A DNA stretch of 64,000 nt from an uncultured Eubacteriales bacterium (GTDB lineage: Bacteria; Bacillota; Clostridia; Oscillospirales; Acutalibacteraceae), in the NCBI GenBank assembly GCA_910577755.1, contig CAJTNL010000001.1, forward strand, positions 1 to 64,000, given 5' to 3'. The first letter of the stretch is position 1. Each line of letters begins with the position of its first letter. The notes below the pieces were generated by a model. It saw only the letters and a program-made list of their open reading frames with translations, did not search any database and had not been told where the DNA came from. The position numbers and the translations under genes are program-made. Below are positions 55,761 to 64,000 of the stretch, one piece after another.

Positions 55761-57533
55761 TTATGAATTTCTTTCCAAAATATTTGTTTTTACTTCAAAT
55801 ACGTTATCCCCATCGTCAGTAATTCTGCGAATAGTTAAAATTACCTCCTGCCCTACGCGGCAATCTTTTAATTGTGAATAAATATCTTCCAGTGTAAGAA
55901 TTGCTGAACCGTTAAAACCAATAATTAAATCTCCCTGACGCAGATCTGAATTCTGTAAAGGACTTTCACTATCCACAGAAGAAACTAACACACCACTGGC
56001 AACGGTATAATTCTGACCGTCTACGGGCAAGTATTGTGTTCCTCCTGTAATGCCCAATCTCCCTACAGCAGGGATACTTCCCTCTCTGATTAAAGTATCC
56101 AGAATACTCTTTGCCTGATCAATGGGAATAGAAAATCCCATGCCCTCATAACCAGAGGATACTACTTTAATGGTATTAATTCCAACAACCTGACCGTACC
56201 TGTTAATCAATCCTCCTCCAGAATTACCAGGATTAATAGCAGTATCTGTTTGAATATAGGTAATACCGGTACTGCTATAGTTTTCAATGCTTCTGTTTAA
56301 AGCAGATATAATACCCATAGTCATAGAGCCTGAGTACCGTACACCGCCTGGATTGCCAATAGCAATAACCGTTTCACCCACGGCAAGATTATTAGCATCT
56401 CCAAAAACAGCGGCAGTTAAATCCTGTGCCTCGATTTTAATAACCGCTAAATCAGCATCCTTATCAAAACCTACCACAATACCATTATATCGTTTCTGAT
56501 CATGAGTCACAACTGCAACCTTTGCGGATTTTGTATAATTAATCACATGAGCATTGGTAATGATATAGCCGTCAGCAGTAGCAATAATACCGCTCCCCTG
56601 ACTAGAAGAATCCGACTCATTCTGATTGCTGCCTGTAACAGATAAAACGCTTACCATAGAGACAGCGGCTTTTTGATACACCTGCTCCGGCGTCATTGCT
56701 TCACCTGTTGCAGGAACAATATCCAACCCCTGAAATGCAGGATTTGTTTGATTAGAAATCCCTTCTTCCATTTTTGGTTCAGAGGTTTGCGGCTTAGAAT
56801 ACCTGGAGGATGTGCTATTATCCTCCTGAACAACACTGTAATTTCCCTGTATTACAACCACAGTTCCAAAAACAAAAAAACTAACGGTAAAACCTACCGC
56901 CAATACAGCGAGTATGAGCAAAAAAATTTTAGTGCCCCAATTAATCTTCCGATTTGGCTGTGCCCATGAATTCATGGGCATTTGCACCTGTGAACCGTTT
57001 AACCAGCCTCCCATTTGCTGACCTTCATTTTGCCAATCAGAAAATGGTTGCTCATAAGAATTCTGACTCCAACCCACCGATCCATTGTTAGCGTATGGAT
57101 ATGGGGGTATATATGGGTACAAATTGGGATTAACACATGTATCAGAATAAAAAGGTATTGGTTCAGACCATCCTTGATACATCTGTTGCGAATCAAAATT
57201 TGGCTGTTTGTACGGATATTCTGTCCCGCCATCATCATATTGGGAAAAAAATGCCTCCTGTTTTTGCTGATATTTGGCATGTTTCGGTGCTGATTCAACA
57301 GGCGGGGATGCAGATTCTTCTGGTAAATCAGTGATATTAGTATAATAAGCAGGTTGTTTGTGCAACGGCGAGACAGCCTGATATACAAAAGAGTCTTCGG
57401 TCTGATTCTCTCCTAAATCATCCGGCTGACATAATGATGTTTCCACAGAGACATCCTCTTGGTTTTTTGGAGTTTGACAAGGATAATCATTTTTAAATTG
57501 TCCCTTATTTCGTTGATTCAGATTTTCGTCCAT
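55761..57533 (-). CDS. HtrA/DegP-like serine protease, membrane-anchored
   Basis: 590 aa. A cytoplasmic head of about 200 residues is rich in Q, N, Y and P; one membrane span follows (about 201-225), then the trypsin-like domain with His329 (TNAHV), Asp361 (DADLAVI) and Ser438 (GNSGGG), and one PDZ domain (about 490-580, LRQGDLIIGFNG). It removes damaged proteins outside the membrane. The gene follows a two-component pair (spacing 65 bases), which probably controls it as CssRS does in Bacillus. Confidence 0.93.
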   Translation of the reverse strand: MDENLNQRNKGQFKNDYPCQTPKNQEDVSVETSLCQPDDLGENQTEDSFVYQAVSPLHKQPAYYTNITDLPEESASPPVESAPKHAKYQQKQEAFFSQYDDGGTEYPYKQPNFDSQQMYQGWSEPIPFYSDTCVNPNLYPYIPPYPYANNGSVGWSQNSYEQPFSDWQNEGQQMGGWLNGSQVQMPMNSWAQPNRKINWGTKIFLLILAVLAVGFTVSFFVFGTVVVIQGNYSVVQEDNSTSSRYSKPQTSEPKMEEGISNQTNPAFQGLDIVPATGEAMTPEQVYQKAAVSMVSVLSVTGSNQNESDSSSQGSGIIATADGYIITNAHVINYTKSAKVAVVTHDQKRYNGIVVGFDKDADLAVIKIEAQDLTAAVFGDANNLAVGETVIAIGNPGGVRYSGSMTMGIISALNRSIENYSSTGITYIQTDTAINPGNSGGGLINRYGQVVGINTIKVVSSGYEGMGFSIPIDQAKSILDTLIREGSIPAVGRLGITGGTQYLPVDGQNYTVASGVLVSSVDSESPLQNSDLRQGDLIIGFNGSAILTLEDIYSQLKDCRVGQEVILTIRRITDDGDNVFEVKTNILERNS

Positions 57534-57598
57534 TCATACACCTTCTGTTCAAATAAAACTTTTACAGTTCATTGTTAATAAACTGCTACTGTTTACGT

Positions 57599-59269
57599 TC
57601 AGTGCTGTTCTGTATCGTGGTTGGCAGGCGACTCCACAATATCCACCTCTGCAATCTCAATTACTTTTGGCACAGTGTCAACACCATCTTTTCTTTTTGT
57701 CCTTTTTTCACTCTTGTTTTGCTTATTATCATTTTTTAATGGATTGTTCCATTTGTTTTCTTTGTGCTCTTTTTGCTCTTTTACCTTGTCAGAACTGCCA
57801 TCTCTTATAGAGTTTTTCGGCAGCCAAAACTCAAATTGACAGTACTGATTTTCCACACTGCTAACTGAAATTTCTCCACCATGCAAACGAATAATAGTAC
57901 GCACAATGTAAAGACCCAAACCCATACCATTTTTATCTTGACTGCGTGACTTATCCGTCTTATAAAAACGATCAAATATCATAGCAACTTCATCAGCAGG
58001 AATGCCCGAACCGCTGTTTTTAATGATAACTACCACACGGCTATTTGTCTCTGTCAAATGAATGTCGATGTATCCTCCCATATTTGTAAATTTTACGGCA
58101 TTTTCCAAGAGATTATACAAAACCTGGTGAATCATATCCGGATCTCCATCTACAAATAAACTGGCAGCAGTCTCCAAACCTCGAATCTCAATATTTTTAT
58201 CTTCAATACTTTTTTCAAAGGATAACAGCGTTACAAAAATTGTATTACTTAAATCAAAACGGGCAGGACGCAATTTCATTTCACCACTGTCAATTTTAGA
58301 AAGATCAAGCATAGTTGTTACCAGACGTGATAATCTTTTAACCTCTTGCGAAACAATACGTAAATAGTAATTACGTTTTTGCTCAGGAATAGTACCGTCC
58401 AAAATACCGTCAATAAAACCTGCAATTGTAGTCATAGGCGTTTTCAGTTCGTGAGAAGTATTGGCAATAAAATTTCGGCGCATACTTTCACCTGCTGCCA
58501 ATGTTTCCGCCATCTGATTAAATGCACAAGCTAACTTACCAATTTCATCTCTGCTATCTACCGGTACCCGCACTGAAAAATCGCCTCCACCAAAATGCTT
58601 AGTAGCAATCGCCATCTCTCTAAGAGGCTTTACCAGCTTGTAAGAAAATGTCCACACAATACAGAACGAAACCATAAATGCAGCTACCGCCGCCAATAAA
58701 AACATTTTAATGATTTCAACACGAAACACATCTAAAATTTTAAGGTCAGAAGCAACAAATACCGCACCTATTGCCACCTGTTGACCTGCGGAATTACCCA
58801 CCATAATCGGCACACCTATGATATAGTAATTAGAATCGTATAGCCCATTCATAGTTCCTGTGTCATAAAAGTAACCTGACAATGCTTGCTCCATAGTTTC
58901 CTGACTAATATTCTGCCGGGGAGTAGCAGAAGCATTGTTATCAACCTCCTCTTCAATACTGTAAGTAGAAATAATTTCAGCGCCAGACTTATCCACCAAA
59001 AAAAAGTCAGCATCCACATGTTCCGAAAAAGCCTGGATAAACAAAGACAGTCCGGAACCATCAATCACATACTGATTATCCTTTATTAACATAACACTTT
59101 GTCCGGCAATGCTGGACATACTTTTCGCATTTTGCGTAAGCTGATCTTGTTTTTCAACTTGAAAATATCGTGCAATAAAAACGATCATAACCGTTCCCAA
59201 AAATAAAAAGCTTACAACAATAATAATTGAGGTTACGCTTAAATACTTTTTAAATAAGGTCTTTTTCAA
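57599..59269 (-). CDS. Sensor histidine kinase (HAMP, HisKA, HATPase)
   Basis: 556 aa. Membrane span 1 (about 12-34), extracytoplasmic sensor (35-185), span 2 (about 188-210), HAMP (211-265), phospho-acceptor His273 in SHELKTP, and the ATPase N, G1 and G2 boxes (NLLENAVKF, GSGIPADEV, GMGLGLYIV). A K/E/N-rich tail of about 75 residues follows the kinase. TTG start, 16 bases after the response regulator. Confidence 0.93.
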   Translation of the reverse strand: MKKTLFKKYLSVTSIIIVVSFLFLGTVMIVFIARYFQVEKQDQLTQNAKSMSSIAGQSVMLIKDNQYVIDGSGLSLFIQAFSEHVDADFFLVDKSGAEIISTYSIEEEVDNNASATPRQNISQETMEQALSGYFYDTGTMNGLYDSNYYIIGVPIMVGNSAGQQVAIGAVFVASDLKILDVFRVEIIKMFLLAAVAAFMVSFCIVWTFSYKLVKPLREMAIATKHFGGGDFSVRVPVDSRDEIGKLACAFNQMAETLAAGESMRRNFIANTSHELKTPMTTIAGFIDGILDGTIPEQKRNYYLRIVSQEVKRLSRLVTTMLDLSKIDSGEMKLRPARFDLSNTIFVTLLSFEKSIEDKNIEIRGLETAASLFVDGDPDMIHQVLYNLLENAVKFTNMGGYIDIHLTETNSRVVVIIKNSGSGIPADEVAMIFDRFYKTDKSRSQDKNGMGLGLYIVRTIIRLHGGEISVSSVENQYCQFEFWLPKNSIRDGSSDKVKEQKEHKENKWNNPLKNDNKQNKSEKRTKRKDGVDTVPKVIEIAEVDIVESPANHDTEQH

Positions 59270-59285
59270 CGAAACCAGCCACTCC

Positions 59286-59975
59286 CTATTCTTTTAGTTC
59301 AAACTTATAACCGACACCCCAAACAGTTTTCAAAGCCCACTTGTCAGATATACCTTCCAGTTTTTCCCTCAAACGTTTCACGTGAACGTCCACTGTACGA
59401 GAATCGCCGTAATAATCAAACCCCCATACCTCGTCTAACAGCTGATCCCGTGTAAATACGCGGTTGGGATTACTAGCAAGATGATAAATCAACTCCATCT
59501 CTTTAGGAGGAGTGTCAATTGCTGTCCCGTCAACCTTTAATTCGTAGTTGGTTAAATTAATACTTAATTTATCATAACGTACTTCTTTGGTTTGCCCTTC
59601 TGCATTACCTCCATAACGCCGCAATACAGCTTTAATACGGGCCATTACCTCTTTCGTTTCAAAAGGTTTTACTACATAATCGTCTGCTCCCAATTCTAAT
59701 CCGAGTACTTTATCGAAAACCTCTCCCTTGGCTGTAAGCATAATAATTGGACATTGGGATTTTTTTCTAATTTCTCTGCAAACCTGCCATCCATCTAATT
59801 CCGGCAGCATAATATCAAGCATAGTTAAATCAGGATTTTGCTCATCAAAAATCTCAATTGCTTTACGCCCGTCATTAGCAATGCAAACCTCAAAACCTTC
59901 TTTTTCAATATATAGGCGAAGCAATTCACAAATATTTTGGTCGTCATCTACTACTAATATTTTACCTGCCGCCAT
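59286..59975 (-). CDS. OmpR/PhoB family response regulator
   Basis: 229 aa. Receiver domain with the acidic pair near residues 10-12, phospho-acceptor Asp54 (TMLDIMLP), Thr and Lys of the switch (MLTAKG, VVKPFE), and a C-terminal winged helix (RTVDVHVKRLREKL, VWGVGYKF). First gene of the regulator-kinase-protease set. AAAGGAG precedes the ATG. Confidence 0.95.
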   Translation of the reverse strand: MAAGKILVVDDDQNICELLRLYIEKEGFEVCIANDGRKAIEIFDEQNPDLTMLDIMLPELDGWQVCREIRKKSQCPIIMLTAKGEVFDKVLGLELGADDYVVKPFETKEVMARIKAVLRRYGGNAEGQTKEVRYDKLSINLTNYELKVDGTAIDTPPKEMELIYHLASNPNRVFTRDQLLDEVWGFDYYGDSRTVDVHVKRLREKLEGISDKWALKTVWGVGYKFELKE

Positions 59976-60101
59976 ATAAATCGACTCCTTTCGCTAATAT
60001 AGTATATTGTTAATATATTGCTTTATTATTAAATACATAATCTCCATCTATAAATATAATATTTTTATAAAGCATATTATTACGATCTGCTGTAAAGCAA
60101 C

Positions 60102-60149
60102 AAAAGGAGTATTACTAAAATACGAATGCATTTCAGATATACTCCTTTT
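60102..60149. terminator. Hairpin between leuD and the response regulator gene
   Basis: 11-bp arms AAAAGGAGTAT and ATACTCCTTTT with a 26-base loop, directly after the leuD stop. Only four T residues follow on the minus strand, so strength is moderate. Confidence 0.5.
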
Positions 60150-60151
60150 AA

Positions 60152-60634
60152 TTATTTTTGTATACTATTCATCAATCCGCCCTTTGTTATAATATTCTGA
60201 ATAAACGGTGGAAAAGGCTGAGCACAATATGTTTTACCTGTAGTAATATTTGTAATTACACCGGTATCAAAATCCACGCTAACTTCATCACCGTCTTGAA
60301 TATTCCTTGCCGCCTCGTCACACTCCAAAATTGCAAGACCAATATTAATAGAATTACGATAAAAAATACGCGCAAATGTACTTGCAATGACGCAAGAAAT
60401 ACCGCTGGCCTTAATGGCAATAGGGGCATGTTCACGAGAGGAACCACAGCCAAAATTCTTATTTGCTACAATGATATCTCCTTCTTTAACCTTGTTCACA
60501 AAATCTTTATCAATATCTTCCATGCAGTGAGAGGCAAGCTCCGCATGAGAAGCTGTATTGAGATAACGAGCGGGAATAATAACATCCGTATCAACGTTAT
60601 CGCCGTATTTATGTACAATACCATGTGCATTCAT
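60152..60634 (-). CDS. leuD: 3-isopropylmalate dehydratase small subunit
   Basis: 160 aa, short (archaeal/clostridial-type) form. It starts with [20 protein letters not shown] and has [14 protein letters not shown] with the substrate-binding serine and arginine, and [10 protein letters not shown]. Works with LeuC in leucine synthesis to isomerise isopropylmalate. AAGGAGG precedes the ATG. Confidence 0.96.
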   Translation of the reverse strand: MNAHGIVHKYGDNVDTDVIIPARYLNTASHAELASHCMEDIDKDFVNKVKEGDIIVANKNFGCGSSREHAPIAIKASGISCVIASTFARIFYRNSINIGLAILECDEAARNIQDGDEVSVDFDTGVITNITTGKTYCAQPFPPFIQNIITKGGLMNSIQK

Positions 60635-60648
60635 ATTTGATTTCCTCC

Positions 60649-61914
60649 TTATGGTTTAGTTGGATCCGTAATATAACCAGTCAGCGCGCTGGCAGCGGCA
60701 ACTGCAGGACTAGATAAATAAATTTCAGATTCAGTATGACCCATACGTCCAACAAAATTACGATTTGTGGTAGAAACCGCCCGTTCTCCTTTACCTAAAA
60801 TACCCATATGACCGCCCAGACAAGGACCGCAGGTAGGTGTAGAGAATACAGCGCCTGCCTGAACAAATATTTCTGCCCATCCCTGACGCAATGCATGAAG
60901 ATAAATAGATTGAGTACCTGGAATAATAATACAGCGTACATGCTTTGCAACTTTTTTATCTTTTAAAATTTCAGCGGCAACCTGTAAATCTTCGATCCTG
61001 CCATTCGTACAAGAACCGATGACCACTTGATCAATTTTAATTTGATGTTGTCCTACCTCGTCAATCGTTCTGGTATTTTCAGGCAAATGGGGGAATGCCA
61101 CCGTGGGACGCAATGCAGAAAGATCAATTACAATAGTTTCATCATATTGCGCGTCATCATCAGCAGCAAAAATTTTAGGCTCTCTTTGAAAGCGATCCTT
61201 ACAGTACGCCAAAGTCACATGATCCACAGGAAAAATACCATTTTTCGCACCAGCCTCAATCGCCATATTGGCAATACATAGGCGGTCATCCATCGAAAGA
61301 CTGGCAACTCCCGGACCTGTAAATTCCAGTGAACGATACAACGCACCGTCAACCCCAATCATACCAATTAAGTGTAAAATTACATCTTTTCCACTTACAA
61401 ATTTTTGCAAACTACCAACCAATTCCACTTGAATAGCAGAAGGCACTTTAAACCAAGCTTTTCCAGTAATCATAGCGCAAGCCATATCAGTAGAGCCTAC
61501 TCCAGTTGAAAAAGCGCCTAATGCACCGTACGTACAAGTGTGGGAATCAGCTCCAATGATAGCATCACCAGGGCCTACTACGCCCTGTTCCGGCAGCAAG
61601 GCATGTTCAATCCCCATTTGTCCGACGTCAAAGTAATTTTTAATATCATATTTATCTGCAAAGTTTCTAACCTGACGGCACTGCTCCGCAGCTTTAATAT
61701 CTTTATTTGGTGTAAAGTGATCCATAACAAGCGCAATTTTTTCTTTGTCAAAAACATTCTTTGCGCCGCATTTTTCAAATTGATTGATTGCAACAGGGCT
61801 TGTAATATCATTTCCCAAAACAACATCTAAATTGGCCTCAATGAGCTGACCTGCCTCTACATAATCCAGCCCGGCATGTGCGGCAAGAATCTTTTGCGTC
61901 ATCGTCATGCCCAT
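60649..61914 (-). CDS. leuC: 3-isopropylmalate dehydratase large subunit
   Basis: 421 aa aconitase-family protein. The iron-sulfur cluster cysteines are visible in GSCTNGR and in [23 protein letters not shown] and NRNFVGRMG are other family marks. Short type that matches the 160-aa LeuD. GGGGG before the ATG. leuA and leuB are not in the window. Confidence 0.96.
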   Translation of the reverse strand: MGMTMTQKILAAHAGLDYVEAGQLIEANLDVVLGNDITSPVAINQFEKCGAKNVFDKEKIALVMDHFTPNKDIKAAEQCRQVRNFADKYDIKNYFDVGQMGIEHALLPEQGVVGPGDAIIGADSHTCTYGALGAFSTGVGSTDMACAMITGKAWFKVPSAIQVELVGSLQKFVSGKDVILHLIGMIGVDGALYRSLEFTGPGVASLSMDDRLCIANMAIEAGAKNGIFPVDHVTLAYCKDRFQREPKIFAADDDAQYDETIVIDLSALRPTVAFPHLPENTRTIDEVGQHQIKIDQVVIGSCTNGRIEDLQVAAEILKDKKVAKHVRCIIIPGTQSIYLHALRQGWAEIFVQAGAVFSTPTCGPCLGGHMGILGKGERAVSTTNRNFVGRMGHTESEIYLSSPAVAAASALTGYITDPTKP

Positions 61915-62005
61915 TTTTATTTCCCCCTTGTTTTTATTTTTATCTTATTTACATTATAAAGGTTTTTCACAGTTATTTCAACCAAACATATCTATATAAA
62001 CAAAA

Positions 62006-62035
62006 CGGCACAGACCGCAAAACGGTACTGCGCCG
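62006..62035 (-). terminator. Terminator of ilvD
   Basis: Minus-strand hairpin CGGCGCAGTACCG/CGGTCTGTGCCG with a five-base loop, followed by TTTTGTTT. It separates ilvD from leuCD. Confidence 0.7.
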
Positions 62036-62056
62036 ATAAAATAACGATTTTTTTCT

Positions 62057-63712
62057 TTATTTTTCGAATACAGCACCACGAGAACCCGAGGTTACATGTC
62101 GTGCATAACGTTTCATATAACCGCTCAATTCTTTTTCAGGAGCTTTCCAATGTTTCTTGCGTTCTGCAAGTACCTCATCACTTACACGAACATTTAATTT
62201 ACGTTCTGTAATATTAATATCAACAATATCATCATCCTCAATCAAAGCAATCACACCGCCGGCCGCAGCTTCGGGAGAAACGTGACCGATGGAAGCACCT
62301 CTTGTAGCGCCGGAAAAACGTCCATCTGTAATCAGCGCAACGCTGGAACCAAGTCCCATACCTGTAATTGCTGCTGTTGGCTGTAACATTTCACGCATTC
62401 CAGGACCTCCTTTTGGACCCTCATAACGAATAATTACAACATCGCCGGCCTTAATTTTACCACCCATAATCGCTTCCGAGGCGTCCTCTTCACAATCAAA
62501 GCAACGTGCAGGGCCACTGTGCACCATCATTTCCTGCGCAACAGCACCTTGCTTAACAACAGCGCCTTCAGGAGCAATATTTCCTTTTAAAACAGCGATA
62601 CCGCCATCTTTTCGAAACGGATTATCAATCGTTCTGATAATTTCACCATCCGCATCAGGAAAATGCTTCATTCGGTCTCCTACAGTACCGTTTACTGTTG
62701 GAATATCCGTATGTATCAAACCAGCTTTCGCAAGCTCTTTTAAAACAGACTGGATTCCCCCCACCTCATTAAGATCTGTTATAAACACTTCACTTGCAGG
62801 ATTGAGCTTGCAAAGCTGCGGCGTTGTCTTACTGATTTCATCAATTAACTCCATGCTGACATCAACCCCTGCTTCATAAGCAATGGCAAGCAAATGTAAC
62901 ACCGTGTTACTGGAACAACCTAAAGCCATATCGCTTCGCAGTGCATTTTCAAATGATTTCTCATTTAAAATATCACTTGGCCGTATGTTTTCCTTAAGCA
63001 GTTCCATAATACGTTCACCTGCTTGTTTTGCTAAAGCAGGTCTTGCAGACATTACCGCAGGAATACTGCCATTGCCCGGTAAAGCAAGACCAATAGCTTC
63101 AGTCAAACAGTTCATAGAGTTTGCCGTATACATGCCGGAACAAGAACCACAACTTGGACAAGCGGCTTTTTCCATATCAGTCAATTCATCAATGCCTATT
63201 TTACCTGAAGCATAACTGCCCACAGCTTCAAACATCTCAGAAAGCCCAAAACGGGTATCATTATATTTACCCGGCAGCATAGGTCCACCGCTAACAAAAA
63301 TACTAGGCAAATTCAAACGACAGGCAGCCATGAGCATTCCTGGTACAATTTTGTCACAGTTAGGAATAAACACAACAGCGTCCAGCGGATGAGCTGTTAA
63401 CATAACTTCAACAGAATCTGCAATCAGCTCACGGGAGCAAAGGGAATACTTCATACCCTGATGTCCCATAGCCAGACCATCGCAAACACCAATGGTTTCA
63501 AATTCAAAGGGTACACCACCTGCATTGCGGATACCTGCTTTTACAGATTCTGCAATTTCACCCAGATGTTTATGGCCCGGAATATAATCGCTTTTTGAGC
63601 AAACAACGCCGATGAATGGACGCGTCATCTCAGCGTCAGAAAGTCCCAATGCTCGAAGCAAAGAACGCTGAGGCGCACGATTAGGACCACTTTTCATAAA
63701 ATCACTTCTCAT
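62057..63712 (-). CDS. ilvD: Dihydroxy-acid dehydratase
   Basis: 551 aa, an iron-sulfur enzyme of valine, isoleucine and leucine synthesis. Start [23 protein letters not shown] (family R-S-D start), cluster cysteines in [10 protein letters not shown] and [17 protein letters not shown], and [18 protein letters not shown] near the C-terminus. Full length. The ribosome binding site is weak. Confidence 0.96.
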   Translation of the reverse strand: MRSDFMKSGPNRAPQRSLLRALGLSDAEMTRPFIGVVCSKSDYIPGHKHLGEIAESVKAGIRNAGGVPFEFETIGVCDGLAMGHQGMKYSLCSRELIADSVEVMLTAHPLDAVVFIPNCDKIVPGMLMAACRLNLPSIFVSGGPMLPGKYNDTRFGLSEMFEAVGSYASGKIGIDELTDMEKAACPSCGSCSGMYTANSMNCLTEAIGLALPGNGSIPAVMSARPALAKQAGERIMELLKENIRPSDILNEKSFENALRSDMALGCSSNTVLHLLAIAYEAGVDVSMELIDEISKTTPQLCKLNPASEVFITDLNEVGGIQSVLKELAKAGLIHTDIPTVNGTVGDRMKHFPDADGEIIRTIDNPFRKDGGIAVLKGNIAPEGAVVKQGAVAQEMMVHSGPARCFDCEEDASEAIMGGKIKAGDVVIIRYEGPKGGPGMREMLQPTAAITGMGLGSSVALITDGRFSGATRGASIGHVSPEAAAGGVIALIEDDDIVDINITERKLNVRVSDEVLAERKKHWKAPEKELSGYMKRYARHVTSGSRGAVFEK

Positions 63713-64000
63713 AAATATATCAACTCTTTTCTTTATATATCAAAATTTAGTCTCTTGGGTTCATGGTCGTGAATATGAAGGAGTCAAACTTTTCCTTATT
63801 ATACTTAATTTTATAATGCATACGAAACGGACATATACAAATTTATACTAAAACCCACTCTAAATATTCTGCAAAAACTGTCTTAGCCCAAATTTTTACC
63901 TCCATTTTGCATCTTTTGAGCGTTTTACTTGTATAGAATATTCATAATGATTCCGTTTACTTTATACTATATATTTTTTCAACAATACAATGTGATTGCA
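63713..64000. other. Upstream region of ilvD, no gene seen
   Basis: AT-rich. A minus-strand TATAAT at about 63797-63802 could be a -10 box for ilvD. No T-box sequence (AGGGTGGNACCGCG) was found. Frames of 5 and 20 codons occur, but neither is rich in branched-chain codons. Confidence 0.35.

Noticed and set aside
63713..64000. A T-box or leader peptide controlling ilvD
   Set aside because: No T-box sequence or specifier hairpin was recognised, and short frames there lack branched-chain codon runs.

Overview
The window comes from an AT-rich, spore-forming member of the Firmicutes, class Clostridia. Spore genes (cotJA, cotJB, a broken cotJC, ypeB), an ECF vitamin-transport module, a CotJ-type coat operon, rubrerythrin, a Clp ATPase with a zinc finger and the clustered argGHCJBDF operon all fit. 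An order such as Oscillospirales is plausible but is inference only. Most genes lie on the minus strand.

Layout. (1) 1-1864: end of an IS3-family element, two strong terminators, and a large serine recombinase gene. The recombinase abuts a cotJC coat gene that is cut after 31 codons, so a recombinase-bearing element has integrated inside cotJC; the rest of the element and of cotJC lie to the left of the window. (2) 1864-5274: cotJB, cotJA and two tandem AI-2E family permeases. (3) 5600-11334: tRNA-Leu, then an operon of murD, two M42 aminopeptidases, a GNAT acetyltransferase and a YnbB-like PLP enzyme. (4) 11670-19386: purC alone, a cyclopropane synthase-like methyltransferase, an acyltransferase, a CsbB/YfhO-like glycosylation pair and a double-motif DUF305-like protein. 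(5) 19511-20195: five tRNAs with promoter and terminators. (6) 20272-32603: housekeeping genes (Clp ATPase, cvpA, DUF5711, truA, ecfA1-ecfA2-ecfT, rRNA methyltransferase-like, glmM, ruvCAB). (7) 32912-35015, plus strand: ypeB (without sleB) and rubrerythrin. (8) 35330-43470: the complete arginine operon with promoter and a palindromic ARG box. (9) 43648-45555: flavin reductase and hflX. (10) 45722-55537: a compact phage-derived cluster, flanked by an 11-bp direct repeat. (11) 55761-63712: HtrA protease with its two-component system, then leuCD and ilvD.

Two regions stand out. The first is the cotJC interruption. The reading frame breaks at the exact centre of a dyad beside the recombinase stop codon, as expected for an attachment site, and it resembles the skin element in sigK of Bacillus subtilis, where a serine recombinase restores a sporulation gene during development. 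The second is the phage-derived cluster. It has terminase, portal, protease, capsid, connectors, hub, spike and baseplate wedge genes in PBSX/Mu-like order, all open and translationally coupled. It has no tail sheath, tail tube, tape measure, tail fibre, lysis, integrase or repressor gene. One of its genes (47283-47606) is hidden from ordinary ORF finding because the apparent start codon is ATC behind a perfect ribosome binding site.
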